Assembly: GCF_003337275.1 (NCBI RefSeq)
Contig: NZ_QPJQ01000013.1
Span: forward strand, 1-64,000
Reading direction: 5' to 3'
Source: Marinomonas foliarum
GTDB taxonomy: Bacteria > Pseudomonadota > Gammaproteobacteria > Pseudomonadales > Marinomonadaceae
Length of the DNA stretch: 64,000 nucleotides
Shown: positions 34,535-43,769 of the stretch, in pieces
Layout of the letters: each line of letters begins with the position of its first letter
How positions within the stretch are numbered: position 1 is the first letter of the stretch
Notes under the pieces: generated by a model
Told to the model about the DNA's origin: nothing
Database searches by the model: none
The model's input: only the letters and a program-made list of their open reading frames with translations
Position numbers and translations under genes: made by a program

Positions 34535-35737
34535 ATGTCTATCAAGAATGTAGAAATTCCTTACGGCGCTTACTGGAGTACGCCGTTTACCAAATGGCAA
34601 GGTTCATTGCAGCATCTGCACTCGATGAAATTTGCAGCTCATGTCGCAAAGTCCGAATTGGCGAAACGTAATATCGATCCAAAGGTATTCGATTCAGGCG
34701 TATTGGGCATGACGGTTAATCAGTATCAATCTTTTAACGGCGCACCTTGGCCTTTGTATGATATTGGTGCGGTAAACACAGCAGGTCATGCGGTTAACCA
34801 AGTTTGTGCGACCAGTGCTCGTGGTTTGTTTGCTGCTGCGTCGGAAATCGTCTGTGGCATGGCGAATATCTCTCTCTTGATGACGGCAGATCGCTGTTCA
34901 AATGGCCCGCATATTTATTATCCAAATGCGAAAGGTCCAGCCGGTGCATCGGAAGACCAAGTAACTTATAACATGATGAACGATTGTGTTGGCGGCCATT
35001 CGATGATGCAAACGGGTGAAAACGTTGCTAAGCGTTTTGACATCACTCGTGAAGAATTGGATTTAGTCACTTACCGTCGTTATGAACAATATCAATATGC
35101 TTTGAAAGATGATCAAGCTTTTCAAAAGCGTTATATGACGCTGCCTTTGTCTGTGCCAACGGCTAACTTCAAAAAAGAAGACACGGTAATTACTGGCGAT
35201 GAAGGGGTTTTCCCAACGACGCTGGAGGGCTTGCAAAAGCTGAAACCGATTCAAGAAGGTGGTGTGATCACCTTTGGTAACCAAACGCATCCTGCTGATG
35301 GTAATGCCTCTGCGATTCTTTGTCGTTCAGAAGAGGTGGCGTCTTTAACTTCTCGCCCAGAAATTAAGATCGAAGTGCTTGGTTTTGGCCAAGCCCGAGA
35401 TGATCTTGCTTACATGCCAGCGGCACCAATAGAAGCGGCGAAACGTGCTCTAGCTGTAGCGGGGGTCGATATTAAACAAGTGAAAGCGATTAAAACACAC
35501 AATCCATTTGCGGTTAATGATGTGGCTTTTGCAAAAGCTATGAACATTGATGTGATGACCATGAACAATTACGGCTGCTCGTTAATTTGGGGTCACCCAC
35601 AAGGACCAACGGGTATGCGTGCCATTATTGAGCTTATTGAAGAGTTGGTTATCAATGGCGGCGGTTATGGTTTGTTCACTGGTTGTGCTGCTGGAGACAC
35701 TGGCATGGCCGTGGTGATTAAGGTTTCTGACCGATAA
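34535..35737 (+). CDS. Thiolase-family acyl-CoA acetyltransferase
   Basis: A 400-aa thiolase with nucleophile C91 in NQVCATSARG, GHPQGPTGMR carrying the catalytic His and GCAAGDTGMA carrying the second Cys. The usual NEAFA segment reads HNPFAV, as in thiolases acting on bulkier substrates. In context it would split a beta-ketoacyl-CoA with an aromatic side chain into aroyl-CoA and acetyl-CoA. GCGAGGA precedes the ATG. Confidence 0.88.
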   Translation: MSIKNVEIPYGAYWSTPFTKWQGSLQHLHSMKFAAHVAKSELAKRNIDPKVFDSGVLGMTVNQYQSFNGAPWPLYDIGAVNTAGHAVNQVCATSARGLFAAASEIVCGMANISLLMTADRCSNGPHIYYPNAKGPAGASEDQVTYNMMNDCVGGHSMMQTGENVAKRFDITREELDLVTYRRYEQYQYALKDDQAFQKRYMTLPLSVPTANFKKEDTVITGDEGVFPTTLEGLQKLKPIQEGGVITFGNQTHPADGNASAILCRSEEVASLTSRPEIKIEVLGFGQARDDLAYMPAAPIEAAKRALAVAGVDIKQVKAIKTHNPFAVNDVAFAKAMNIDVMTMNNYGCSLIWGHPQGPTGMRAIIELIEELVINGGGYGLFTGCAAGDTGMAVVIKVSDR

Positions 35738-35809
35738 AAACGGCATGACTACTGCGCTCGCCAATAAGAGTTTGAGGCGTTCCATAAAGAATTTTAAAGG
35801 TAATCCAAG

Positions 35810-36568
35810 ATGACATATCAATTTATTAATTATTCCGTAGAAAATGGCGTGGCGCATTTGCAGCTTAATCGCCCAGAAAAGAAAAATGCCATCAATGACA
35901 GCTTATGTCTTGAGATTGAACACGTGTTTTTGAATTTAACCGATGACGTGAATGTCATTGTGTTTTCAGGTAGCGGCCCGGAATTTTGCTCTGGTCTGGA
36001 TTTGCAAGAGCACAAAGCCCGTGAGCCATTTGAAGTGGTGAAGCATTCTAATATGTGGCACCGCGTGTTTGGTCATATTAGTGATTCAGGCATTCCTGTC
36101 GTGGCTGCTATGCATGGCGCGGTGATTGGCGGCGGTTTGGAATTGGCGATTTGTGCCCATGTTCGTGTCAGTGAAGAAAATACCTTTTACCGTCTGCCTG
36201 AGGGTAAACATGGCATCTTTGTTGGCGGTGGCGCATCGGTAAATGTATCCAATGTGATTGGTGCCAGCCGCATGACAGAAATGATGCTGACGGGGCGTGA
36301 TGTAAGAGCCGAAGAAGGTTTGCGTATTGGCTTGGCACATTATGTTGTTGGCAATGGTGAAGCCTTGGCAAAAGCCTTTGAAATCGCAGAAGGCATCGGC
36401 AAAAACTCGAAATACTCCAACTGGGCCATGACAACAGGTCTAAGCCGTATTAGCAATATGTCGGCACAAGATGGTCTGTACACTGAATCATTGATTTGTG
36501 GCATTACGCAAACCAGCGATGAAGTAAAAGCGCGTATTGATGCGTTTTTGAATCGTAAAAAAAGCTAA
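35810..36568 (+). CDS. Enoyl-CoA hydratase/isomerase family protein
   Basis: A 252-aa crotonase-fold protein with the two oxyanion-hole segments FCSGLDLQEH (near residue 65) and GAVIGGGLELA (near residue 105), and an RLPEGKHGIFVGGGASVN stretch near residue 127 in the catalytic region. The likely reaction is hydration of a (hydroxy)cinnamoyl-CoA to the 3-hydroxyacyl-CoA. A retro-aldol feruloyl-CoA hydratase-lyase role is less likely because dehydrogenase and thiolase genes are present. AAAGG precedes the start. Confidence 0.88.
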   Translation: MTYQFINYSVENGVAHLQLNRPEKKNAINDSLCLEIEHVFLNLTDDVNVIVFSGSGPEFCSGLDLQEHKAREPFEVVKHSNMWHRVFGHISDSGIPVVAAMHGAVIGGGLELAICAHVRVSEENTFYRLPEGKHGIFVGGGASVNVSNVIGASRMTEMMLTGRDVRAEEGLRIGLAHYVVGNGEALAKAFEIAEGIGKNSKYSNWAMTTGLSRISNMSAQDGLYTESLICGITQTSDEVKARIDAFLNRKKS

Positions 36569-36601
36569 GAAGTTTTGCCTTTGGTAATGCATACCATGAA
36601 T

Positions 36602-36686
36602 CTTGATATTTAATTCACTTGCGCCTGTTTCGCAAGCTCAACGCGTCAGCGTGAATCAAATACCAAGGTTCTTTTTATCAAAGAAC
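36602..36686. repeat. Structured intergenic element (three-way-junction-like)
   Basis: A 17-nt arm at 36602-36618 pairs with 36651-36667 with only two G-T wobbles. Between them are a TTGCG/CGCAA hairpin (36619-36635) and a short ACGC/GCGT hairpin, giving a branched fold; a further GTTCTTT/AAAGAAC hairpin (36668-36686) follows. It sits in the 182-bp gap between the hydratase and SDR genes. It resembles a small mobile repeat (MITE/REP-like) or a processing element. Confidence 0.55.
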
Positions 36687-36750
36687 AAGGAAAAGACTGA
36701 GTAAATCTGCCCTTTGTCATAAAAATAACAGCAAGATCAGGAGTATTTAG

Positions 36751-37518
36751 ATGCAAATTCAAGACAAACATTTTGTGGTGACAGGTTCAGCTTCGGGCAT
36801 TGGTGAAGCAGTGGCGCGTCGCCTTCATAGCTTGGGGGCGAAAGTCACTTTAGCGGATGTAAATGAAGAAGGTTTAGCACGCGTTAAATCTGATTTAGGT
36901 GAGCGCGTACAAGGTTGCGTGACAGACATCGTTGATGAGAATTCGGTACAAAGTGCGATTGATCAAGCTGTTGAAGCCTTTGGTCCTATTAGTGGTTTAG
37001 TGAATTGCGCAGGTATTCCAGGCGCAGAGCGTATTGTCGGTCGTGAAGGGCCACATCGCTTGGCATCATTTCAACGTGCGGTATCGGTTAACTTAATTGG
37101 TACTTTTAATATGATTCGTTTGGTTGCTGACAAAATGCAGCATAACGAACCAGAAGCTAATTTAGAGCGCGGCGTGATTATCAACACAGCATCTGTAGCG
37201 GCGTTTGACGGTCAAATTGGGCAAGCAGGTTATGCGGCTTCCAAAGGTGGTGTGTGCGCCATGACTTTGCCAATTGCTCGTGAATTAGCACGCTTTGGTA
37301 TTCGAGTGATGACCATTGCTCCGGGATTATTTAAAACGCCAATGATGGATGTTTTGCCGGAAGAAGTGCAAAAATCTTTGGGCGAATCTGTGCCATTTCC
37401 ACCGCGTCTTGGTGAGCCTGATGAATACGCGTCTTTGGCACAACACATCATCGAAAATGGCATGCTGAATGGCGAAGTGATTCGTCTTGACGGTGCGATT
37501 CGTATGGCTGCGAAGTAA
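36751..37518 (+). CDS. SDR-family 3-hydroxyacyl-CoA dehydrogenase
   Basis: A 255-aa short-chain dehydrogenase with [10 protein letters not shown] (residues 12-21), NCAG (about 89), catalytic Ser near 151 ([11 protein letters not shown]) and YAASK (Tyr ~164, Lys ~168). The closest style is the HSD10/type 2 3-hydroxyacyl-CoA dehydrogenase group ([13 protein letters not shown] near the end). It would oxidise the beta-hydroxyacyl-CoA made by the hydratase, using NAD. AGGAG precedes the ATG. Its stop is 13 bases from the acyl-CoA dehydrogenase start. Confidence 0.9.
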   Translation: MQIQDKHFVVTGSASGIGEAVARRLHSLGAKVTLADVNEEGLARVKSDLGERVQGCVTDIVDENSVQSAIDQAVEAFGPISGLVNCAGIPGAERIVGREGPHRLASFQRAVSVNLIGTFNMIRLVADKMQHNEPEANLERGVIINTASVAAFDGQIGQAGYAASKGGVCAMTLPIARELARFGIRVMTIAPGLFKTPMMDVLPEEVQKSLGESVPFPPRLGEPDEYASLAQHIIENGMLNGEVIRLDGAIRMAAK

Positions 37519-37531
37519 TACGGAGTTGATG

Positions 37532-39295
37532 ATGAACTATCAAGCTCCTTACAAAGATATGAAGTTGCTGGTGGCACAAGCCTATCAACAGCAAGGTCTG
37601 GCTGGCGTTGAATCGTTAGACGGTTTTGACCCTGAATTGGCCAATGCGGTAATGGAAGAAGCGGCTAAGTTCGCTACTGGTGTACTTGCTCCACTGAACC
37701 AAGTTGGTGATGTGCAAGGTTGCCGCTTTCGAGACGGGAAAGTGATTACAGCTGATGGTTGGAAAGAGGCGTATCAGCAATTCGCCGAATCTGGCTGGAT
37801 TGGTTTGGCATTGCCTGAGGAGTTTGGTGGTCAAGGTCTGCCAAAATACATTGCCCAGCCTGTAAACGAAATGTGGCTGTCAGCGAATTTGGCCTTTGTG
37901 ATGTTTCAAGCTTTGGCGCAAGGTGGTTCAGAAATTCTTTTAAATTTTGCCAATGAATCTATTCAAAGCCGTTATTTACCAAAAATTGTCAGCGGTGAAT
38001 GGACCGTGGCGATGGCGCTAACGGAACCAAATGCGGGGTCGGATTTAGGGGCATTGAATACTAAGGCGATTCCACAGGCTGACGGCACTTATAAAATCAA
38101 AGGTCAGAAAATTTACATCACTTACGGTGATCATGATCTTACTGACAATATTGCCCATTTAGTGCTGGCTAGAACGCCAGACGCGCCAGCAGGCAGTCGC
38201 GGTATTTCGCTATTTATCGTACCTAAACATCGTGTTGCTGATGATGGTGCATTAGGAGAGTTTAACGATATTCGCTGTACCGGTATTGAACACAAAATGG
38301 GGCTTCATGGTAGCCCAACGTGTTCTATTAGTTACGGTGATCAAGATGGTTGTATTGGTGAATTAGTCGGTGAGTTGAATCAAGGTCTAATGGCGATGTT
38401 CGTCTTGATGAATGAGGCCCGATTGAGTTGTGGTCTGCAAGGTGTTGCTTTGGGAGAACTTGGTTATCAGTGTGCATTGGAGTATGCCCAAGAGCGAACT
38501 CAAGGTACGAATAGTCAAGGCGAAAAAGTGGCCATTGTTGAACATGCCGATGTGAAACGCATGTTGTTAGAGATGCGTTCGGAAACCTTTGCACTGCGTG
38601 CTTTGGGTTATCAGATTGCTGCGCAAATTGATGCGACCGAAGCGGCAGACAATCAAGAAGAAACGAATCAATCAAAAAAAGATCGAGTCGCTTTGCTGAC
38701 GCCGATTTTTAAAGCCTTTTCGACTGAGCGTGCCAATGTGATGGCAGGCCAAGTGGTTCAGGTATTTGGTGGTATGGGCTTTGTAGAAGAAACTGGTGTG
38801 GCGCAAATTATGCGTGATGCTCGAGTGACGACGATTTATGAAGGCACTACTGGTATTCAAGCCCGTGACTTGATGTTTAGAAAAGTGCGCGGCGATCAGG
38901 GTAAAGCCTTAACTGAGTTATTAGCAGAAGTAACTCAGTTGGCTCAGTCTTTTGAGTCCGACGAGGTATTTGCCTCTATGGCGCAAGACTCTCAGCAAGT
39001 GATTAATAAGATGACGTCGTTACTGCATTCACATTTGCTGAATCCTGATATGGACCATGAAGATTTACTGGCTGTGTCTGTGCCCTTCTTGGAAGCCATG
39101 GGGATCTTATGTTGCACATGGCAGTTATTGAATGTGTTGGCTTATCAGCAAGCGCAAGAAAATACGGATGAGTCTTACGTGCAGAATATTAAGGCGCTAT
39201 CCGTATTTTACGGTGCTTATCGTTTGCCGTCTGCCATGGCGGCATTGAAGGTCGTTGAAAACGCTGGGTTAGGTCTTGGCAAATATAAATTTTGA
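37532..39295 (+). CDS. Large acyl-CoA dehydrogenase (DmdC-like, with extra N- and C-terminal domains)
   Basis: A 587-aa flavoprotein of the long acyl-CoA dehydrogenase group that includes 3-methylmercaptopropionyl-CoA dehydrogenase. Features: short N-terminal extension (MNYQAPYKDM), AMALTEPNAGSDLG (about 150), FGGMGFVEETGVAQIMRDAR and the catalytic glutamate in TIYEGTTGIQA (about 445), then a ~130-residue helical C-terminal domain. It would introduce the alpha-beta double bond into a phenylpropanoyl-CoA or other acyl-CoA, passing electrons to the EtfBA pair encoded downstream. The second of two tandem ATGs has CGGAG at proper spacing. Confidence 0.9.
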   Translation: MNYQAPYKDMKLLVAQAYQQQGLAGVESLDGFDPELANAVMEEAAKFATGVLAPLNQVGDVQGCRFRDGKVITADGWKEAYQQFAESGWIGLALPEEFGGQGLPKYIAQPVNEMWLSANLAFVMFQALAQGGSEILLNFANESIQSRYLPKIVSGEWTVAMALTEPNAGSDLGALNTKAIPQADGTYKIKGQKIYITYGDHDLTDNIAHLVLARTPDAPAGSRGISLFIVPKHRVADDGALGEFNDIRCTGIEHKMGLHGSPTCSISYGDQDGCIGELVGELNQGLMAMFVLMNEARLSCGLQGVALGELGYQCALEYAQERTQGTNSQGEKVAIVEHADVKRMLLEMRSETFALRALGYQIAAQIDATEAADNQEETNQSKKDRVALLTPIFKAFSTERANVMAGQVVQVFGGMGFVEETGVAQIMRDARVTTIYEGTTGIQARDLMFRKVRGDQGKALTELLAEVTQLAQSFESDEVFASMAQDSQQVINKMTSLLHSHLLNPDMDHEDLLAVSVPFLEAMGILCCTWQLLNVLAYQQAQENTDESYVQNIKALSVFYGAYRLPSAMAALKVVENAGLGLGKYKF

Positions 39296-39429
39296 AGCAG
39301 GCCATTTAGGTCTGAAGTCGAGATAAAAATAACAATTCGGCAGTGGTTAATAAACCACTCCCTAAAACTCTAGCCATAAAAATAATCATAGAGCCCTGAA
39401 GGGCAAAAGATGAGAGTGGGAGCAAAAAA

Positions 39430-41283
39430 ATGAACGGTGAATTTCATCCAATAAAAGTTGTAGCGCATCCTATCGACATTGAAAATCGCGACGGCGGAGT
39501 GCAAATCATCAATAGCCAAAAAGCGCTCGATGAGTATGCTCGTTGCTGGACAGATCAGCTTGAATACTGGGCTGATAAAACCCCCGATCGAATATTTGTT
39601 GCGCAGCGTGATGAGCAAGGTGACTGGCAGGAAGTTACCTACTCACAAGCGGTAGCCCGAGTACGAAAAATAGCATCTTGGTTAATCACTCAGCCAGTTT
39701 CTGCTGAGCGTCCCATCGTTTTTTTATGTGGCAACAGCGTTGAGCATTTGATGCTTGCTTTGGCTGGTATGTATGTGGGTGTGGCTCATTCTCCTTTGTC
39801 GCCTGCTTATTCTCTTATCGCGACGGATTATTCTAAGCTGCAAGGTATTGTGGATATTTTGACACCCGGCATGATTGTGGTGGATGAGTTGGCACCTTAT
39901 GAAAAGGCAATTAAAGCGGTTTGCCAAGATACGGAAATTCCCGTAGTGGTGATCAAAGGGGATACCAAGGCACAACAAATTGACAATCCAATTGTGGCTT
40001 TTCAATCCTTTTGGGACTTTCCTGAGTCGGCTTTGATTGATGAAATGAACGAGCAAGTGAATGGCGATACGATTGCCAAAGTGCTTTTCACCTCTGGTAC
40101 CACAGGTATGCCAAAAGGCGTTATCAATACTCAGCGTATGATTTGCGCCAATCAGGTGATGATTCATCAAGTAATGCAGTTCTTGCAAGATCAGCCGCCT
40201 ATTATGGTTGATTGGCTACCTTGGAACCATACTTTTGGCGGTAACCATAATATTGGTATCGCTTTGTATAACGGCGGTAGTTTGTATCTTGATGATGGCA
40301 AGCCAACTGAAAAACTGTTCGCTAAGACATTACAAAATTTGGCGGAGATATCTCCAACCGTGTATTTCAATGTGCCAAAAGGTTTTGAGTTATTAGTGAA
40401 AAATTTGAAAGCGGACAGTGAGTTAGCTGAGAAGTTTTTTGCGCGCTTACAGTTTACCTTCTTTGCCGCTGCAGGTTTGGCTCAGCATATTTGGGATGAT
40501 TTGGATGCGCTGGCGATTCAATATACTGGCAAGAAAATCCCTATGGTCACTGGGCTAGGCTGTACCGAAACAGCGCCGTCAGCGACGTTTGCTTCTGTTG
40601 AAGAATCAACTTCTGGTGTTATTGGTGTTCCTGCGCCAGGTGTGTCTATCAAGCTTGTTCCAAACGAAGGTAAGTTAGAAGCGCGTGTGAAAGCTGAAAC
40701 TGTGATGCCGGGTTACTGGCGTCAACCAGAATTGACCGCAAAAGCGTTTGATGAAGAAGGCTATTATTGCTTAGGCGATGCGATAGCATATCTTGATGAA
40801 AATGAACCGCAGCGAGGCTTCCGTTTTGACGGGCGTGTATCGGAAGACTTTAAACTCGATAGTGGTACTTGGGTCAGTGCAGGTACATTGCGTGCTAAAT
40901 TTATCAGTGCCTTTGCGCCATTTGTACAAGATGTTGTGTTATGTGGTACGAACCGTGGCTATATCAGTGCATTGATCTTTCCTGATTGGGCTCATTGTCA
41001 GGCGATTCTTCCTCATGATTTGGTGGAGACGAACGAGCAAGTTATTGCACACTCAGCAGTACGTGATGCTTTTCAGCAGAAGTTAAGAGATTTTGCTAAA
41101 AACAGCACCGGTAGTTCGACTGTGGTTCAACGTATTTTGTTGCAAGCTGTGCCACCGAGTATTGATGCAAATGAAATTACTGATAAAGGTTCGTTGAATC
41201 AGCGTGCGGTGCAAGCTCATAGAGAAGACCAAATTGAGCTTTTGTATCAAGAGCCTCTTTCTGATTTGGTTATCAGTTTATAA
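39430..41283 (+). CDS. fcs: Feruloyl-CoA synthase-like AMP-forming ligase
   Basis: A 617-aa adenylate-forming enzyme close in pattern to Pseudomonas-type feruloyl-CoA synthase (about 627 aa). It has the LFTSGTTGMPKG ATP loop (about 219-230), the family-specific DWLPWNHTFGGNHN segment (about 260) and GLGCTETAPS (about 376). The reaction is ATP-dependent thioesterification of ferulate, p-coumarate or caffeate. GGGAG lies eight bases before the ATG. This gene gives the strongest clue to the substrate class of the whole cluster. Confidence 0.88.
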   Translation: MNGEFHPIKVVAHPIDIENRDGGVQIINSQKALDEYARCWTDQLEYWADKTPDRIFVAQRDEQGDWQEVTYSQAVARVRKIASWLITQPVSAERPIVFLCGNSVEHLMLALAGMYVGVAHSPLSPAYSLIATDYSKLQGIVDILTPGMIVVDELAPYEKAIKAVCQDTEIPVVVIKGDTKAQQIDNPIVAFQSFWDFPESALIDEMNEQVNGDTIAKVLFTSGTTGMPKGVINTQRMICANQVMIHQVMQFLQDQPPIMVDWLPWNHTFGGNHNIGIALYNGGSLYLDDGKPTEKLFAKTLQNLAEISPTVYFNVPKGFELLVKNLKADSELAEKFFARLQFTFFAAAGLAQHIWDDLDALAIQYTGKKIPMVTGLGCTETAPSATFASVEESTSGVIGVPAPGVSIKLVPNEGKLEARVKAETVMPGYWRQPELTAKAFDEEGYYCLGDAIAYLDENEPQRGFRFDGRVSEDFKLDSGTWVSAGTLRAKFISAFAPFVQDVVLCGTNRGYISALIFPDWAHCQAILPHDLVETNEQVIAHSAVRDAFQQKLRDFAKNSTGSSTVVQRILLQAVPPSIDANEITDKGSLNQRAVQAHREDQIELLYQEPLSDLVISL

Positions 41284-41294
41284 GGAAGAGCGTC

Positions 41295-41711
41295 ATGTTT
41301 AACAATGAACGCCAAGTACAAATTGAGTGGGGTGACTGCGATCCCGCCGATATTGTTTTTTACCCGCGTTATTTTGCCTATTTTGATGCGTCAACGGGGG
41401 CTTTGTTTGAGTCTATGGGTTATTCACTTCGTTATATACGAGATGAATTAAAGACGGTCGGATTTCCAATGGTTGATACACGCTCCCAATTTTTCAAACC
41501 CTCTAAATATGGTGATAAGGTCACTATTAAAAGTGAGTTTACCGAGATTGGTCGTGCCAGCTTTGGAATTCGCCATCAACTTTTTAATGGCGGCGACTTA
41601 GCGGTTGAGTGCACGGAAAAACGTGTCTGGGCCTGTCATAATGCAGAAGGTGTTCTTAAAGCCAAGCCAATTCCTGACGACATTAGAGCAAAAATCTTGA
41701 GTCACGGTTAA
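41295..41711 (+). CDS. 4-hydroxybenzoyl-CoA thioesterase-family protein
   Basis: A 138-aa hot-dog-fold thioesterase with WGDCDPADIVFYPRYFAYFD at residues 12-31; the DCDPA aspartate (D17) is the catalytic residue of the Pseudomonas 4-hydroxybenzoyl-CoA thioesterase group. It would release the aromatic acid from the aroyl-CoA produced by the thiolase. It begins 11 bases after the ligase stop in the same operon. The YbgC/Tol-Pal type is a distant alternative, but context supports the aromatic role. Confidence 0.88.
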   Translation: MFNNERQVQIEWGDCDPADIVFYPRYFAYFDASTGALFESMGYSLRYIRDELKTVGFPMVDTRSQFFKPSKYGDKVTIKSEFTEIGRASFGIRHQLFNGGDLAVECTEKRVWACHNAEGVLKAKPIPDDIRAKILSHG

Positions 41712-41731
41712 TAAGATAGGTCAGTGAAAGA

Positions 41732-42481
41732 ATGAAAATTTTAGTGGGTGTTAAACGAGTCATTGATTACAACGTTAAGGTTCGTGTTAAAGCAGATCAA
41801 AGCAATGTGGATTTAACCAATGTCAAAATGGCAATGAATCCATTTTGTGAAATCGCTGTTGAAGAAGCGGTTCGCCTGAAAGAAGCTGGCGTAGCATCTG
41901 AAGTGATCGTTATGAGCGTTGGAACGGCGCAAAGCCAAGAGCAACTTCGTAATGCTTTGGCGTTAGGCGCTGACCGTGCCGTTCTTGTTGAGAGCGAAGG
42001 AGAAGTAGAGCCTTTGAACGTTGCCAAGGCGTTTGCTGCTGTGGTTGAAAAAGAGCAGCCTGTGTTGGTTGTTCTTGGTAAGCAGTCGATTGATTCTGAT
42101 AACAATCAAATGGGACAGATGTTAGCTGCCTTGACTAAACGTCCACAGGGTACCTTTGCATCTAAGCTTGTTGTTGAAGATGGCAAAGCGCTTGTTACTC
42201 GTGAAATCGATGGCGGGCTACGTACTGTTGCGCTGACATTGCCTGCGATTGTAACGACGGATCTACGTCTTAATGAGCCTCGCTATGCCAAATTACCCGA
42301 TATTATGAAGGCTAAACGTAAACCACTCGATACTTTATCCTTGGCAGACTTGGGCGTAGCGCCAAAGGCTCATTACCGATTAGATAAAGTGGAAGCGCCT
42401 TCAATTCGTAGTGCGGGCATTAAAGTGGCGTCGGTGGATGAATTAATCTGTAAATTGAAAGACGAAGCGAAGGTGATCTAA
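41732..42481 (+). CDS. etfB: Electron transfer flavoprotein subunit beta
   Basis: A 249-aa EtfB/FixA protein beginning [19 protein letters not shown], with the GADRAVLV segment and the ETF-beta signature [20 protein letters not shown]. It forms the heterodimer with the next gene and accepts electrons from acyl-CoA dehydrogenase. Its stop overlaps the etfA ATG (TAATG). Confidence 0.95.
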   Translation: MKILVGVKRVIDYNVKVRVKADQSNVDLTNVKMAMNPFCEIAVEEAVRLKEAGVASEVIVMSVGTAQSQEQLRNALALGADRAVLVESEGEVEPLNVAKAFAAVVEKEQPVLVVLGKQSIDSDNNQMGQMLAALTKRPQGTFASKLVVEDGKALVTREIDGGLRTVALTLPAIVTTDLRLNEPRYAKLPDIMKAKRKPLDTLSLADLGVAPKAHYRLDKVEAPSIRSAGIKVASVDELICKLKDEAKVI

Positions 42482-43413
42482 TGACGACTTTATTAATTGC
42501 AGAACATAAATCCAGTACGCTTTCGTCTGCTACTTTATGCGCCTTGACGGCTGCTCAAGCTATTGGCAATGACGTTCATGTGCTGGTGGCGGGTAATAAT
42601 GTTGAGTCCGTTGCTGATGCGGCGGCGAGCCTTTCTGGTGTTACTAAGGTGATGTGTGCTAATGCGGATGTTTATGAATATGCCTTGGCTGAGCCAATGG
42701 GCGATTTGATAGTGTATTTATCGGCAAGTTATTCGCACATTATTGCGCCGTCCAATTCAGAGTCAAAAGACTTTATGCCAAGAGTGGCCGCTTTATTAGA
42801 TGTTGGCCAAGTGTCTGATATTTGTGCTGTATTGAGTGCAGATCAATTTAAACGCCCGATCTATGCTGGCAATGCTATTGCAACGGTAACGGCTTTGGCT
42901 GCCAAAAAAGTCATTACAGTACGGGCGTCTTCTTTTGATAAAAACGCTCAACAGAATGATCAGAAGTGTCCTGTTGAAACGGTCGATTTTGTGGCTGAGA
43001 GTGTTTTGTCTAGTTGGCAATCTGACGACATTACTGAGTCAGAAAGACCAGATCTTTCCAGTGCGAGCCGCATTGTGTCAGGTGGTCGTGGAGTCGGCAG
43101 TGGCGAGAACTTTGCCTTGGTCGAGGCGTTGGCCGATAAGCTAGGTGCTGCGGTTGGTGCCTCTCGTGCGGCAGTGGACGCAGGTTTTGTATCGAATGAT
43201 TTACAAGTTGGCCAGACGGGTAAAATCGTCGCGCCGGATTTGTACATGGCATTTGGTATTTCTGGCGCTATTCAGCATTTGGCGGGTATGAAAGATTCCA
43301 AAGTCATTGTGGCGGTAAACAAAGATGAGGACGCGCCTATTTTCCAAGTAGCAGACTATGGCTTGGTAGGCGATCTTTTTGCTGTGCTTCCAGAAATGAC
43401 TTCGAAGCTATAG
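42481..43413 (+). CDS. etfA: Electron transfer flavoprotein subunit alpha
   Basis: A 310-aa EtfA/FixB protein. The C-terminal FAD domain shows GGRGVGSGENF, GASRAAVDAGFV, GQTGKIVAPDLYMAFGISGA and VAVNKDEDAPIFQVADYGLVGD. The pair hands electrons to ETF:ubiquinone oxidoreductase, not encoded here. A strong terminator follows, ending the catabolic unit. Confidence 0.95.
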   Translation: MTTLLIAEHKSSTLSSATLCALTAAQAIGNDVHVLVAGNNVESVADAAASLSGVTKVMCANADVYEYALAEPMGDLIVYLSASYSHIIAPSNSESKDFMPRVAALLDVGQVSDICAVLSADQFKRPIYAGNAIATVTALAAKKVITVRASSFDKNAQQNDQKCPVETVDFVAESVLSSWQSDDITESERPDLSSASRIVSGGRGVGSGENFALVEALADKLGAAVGASRAAVDAGFVSNDLQVGQTGKIVAPDLYMAFGISGAIQHLAGMKDSKVIVAVNKDEDAPIFQVADYGLVGDLFAVLPEMTSKL

Positions 43414-43448
43414 GCGATAGTGTCGAATTTTATTTTGTGTACTGACAG

Positions 43449-43473
43449 ACCGAGCCTTGGCTCGGTTTTTTTT
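43449..43473 (+). terminator. Terminator after etfA
   Basis: CCGAGC-CTTG-GCTCGG followed by eight T. The T-run overlaps the stop codon of the leftward microprotein gene. Confidence 0.9.
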
Positions 43474-43600
43474 ATGGTTTTTCTATGTCTGATTTTGAGC
43501 TGAGCTCGATGACGCGCTTTGCACTAATAAACAAAAAGCAGCCTACAGTGATGGCCATTGCGCTCAGGTGAAATATATCAATCAGTGGTACTTGGTTCAT
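43472..43600 (-). CDS. 42-residue single-span membrane microprotein
   Basis: A short frame starting at an ATG with AAGGAACG six bases upstream. The peptide has one hydrophobic span (about residues 13-27, AMAITVGCFLFISA) followed by basic then acidic residues, an N-out/C-in type. It fills most of the gap between etfA and trkH, on the opposite strand. No family is recognised. The good ribosome site and membrane-like pattern favour a real gene; conservation is untested. Confidence 0.5.
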   Translation of the reverse strand: MNQVPLIDIFHLSAMAITVGCFLFISAKRVIELSSKSDIEKP

Positions 43601-43769
43601 GTTCGTTCCTTTTGAAATTAAGGCTTATTTATTATTTTGTATAATAAAAGCACATGGTGCTCAATTCGTCCACATTGTTTACAAAATAGCTTTTTTTGAA
43701 TAGCTGTGTTTGTCGAAGGTAAACGTTTAGAATCTGACTCTAATTAATTGATAGGAGCGGCGACCGATT

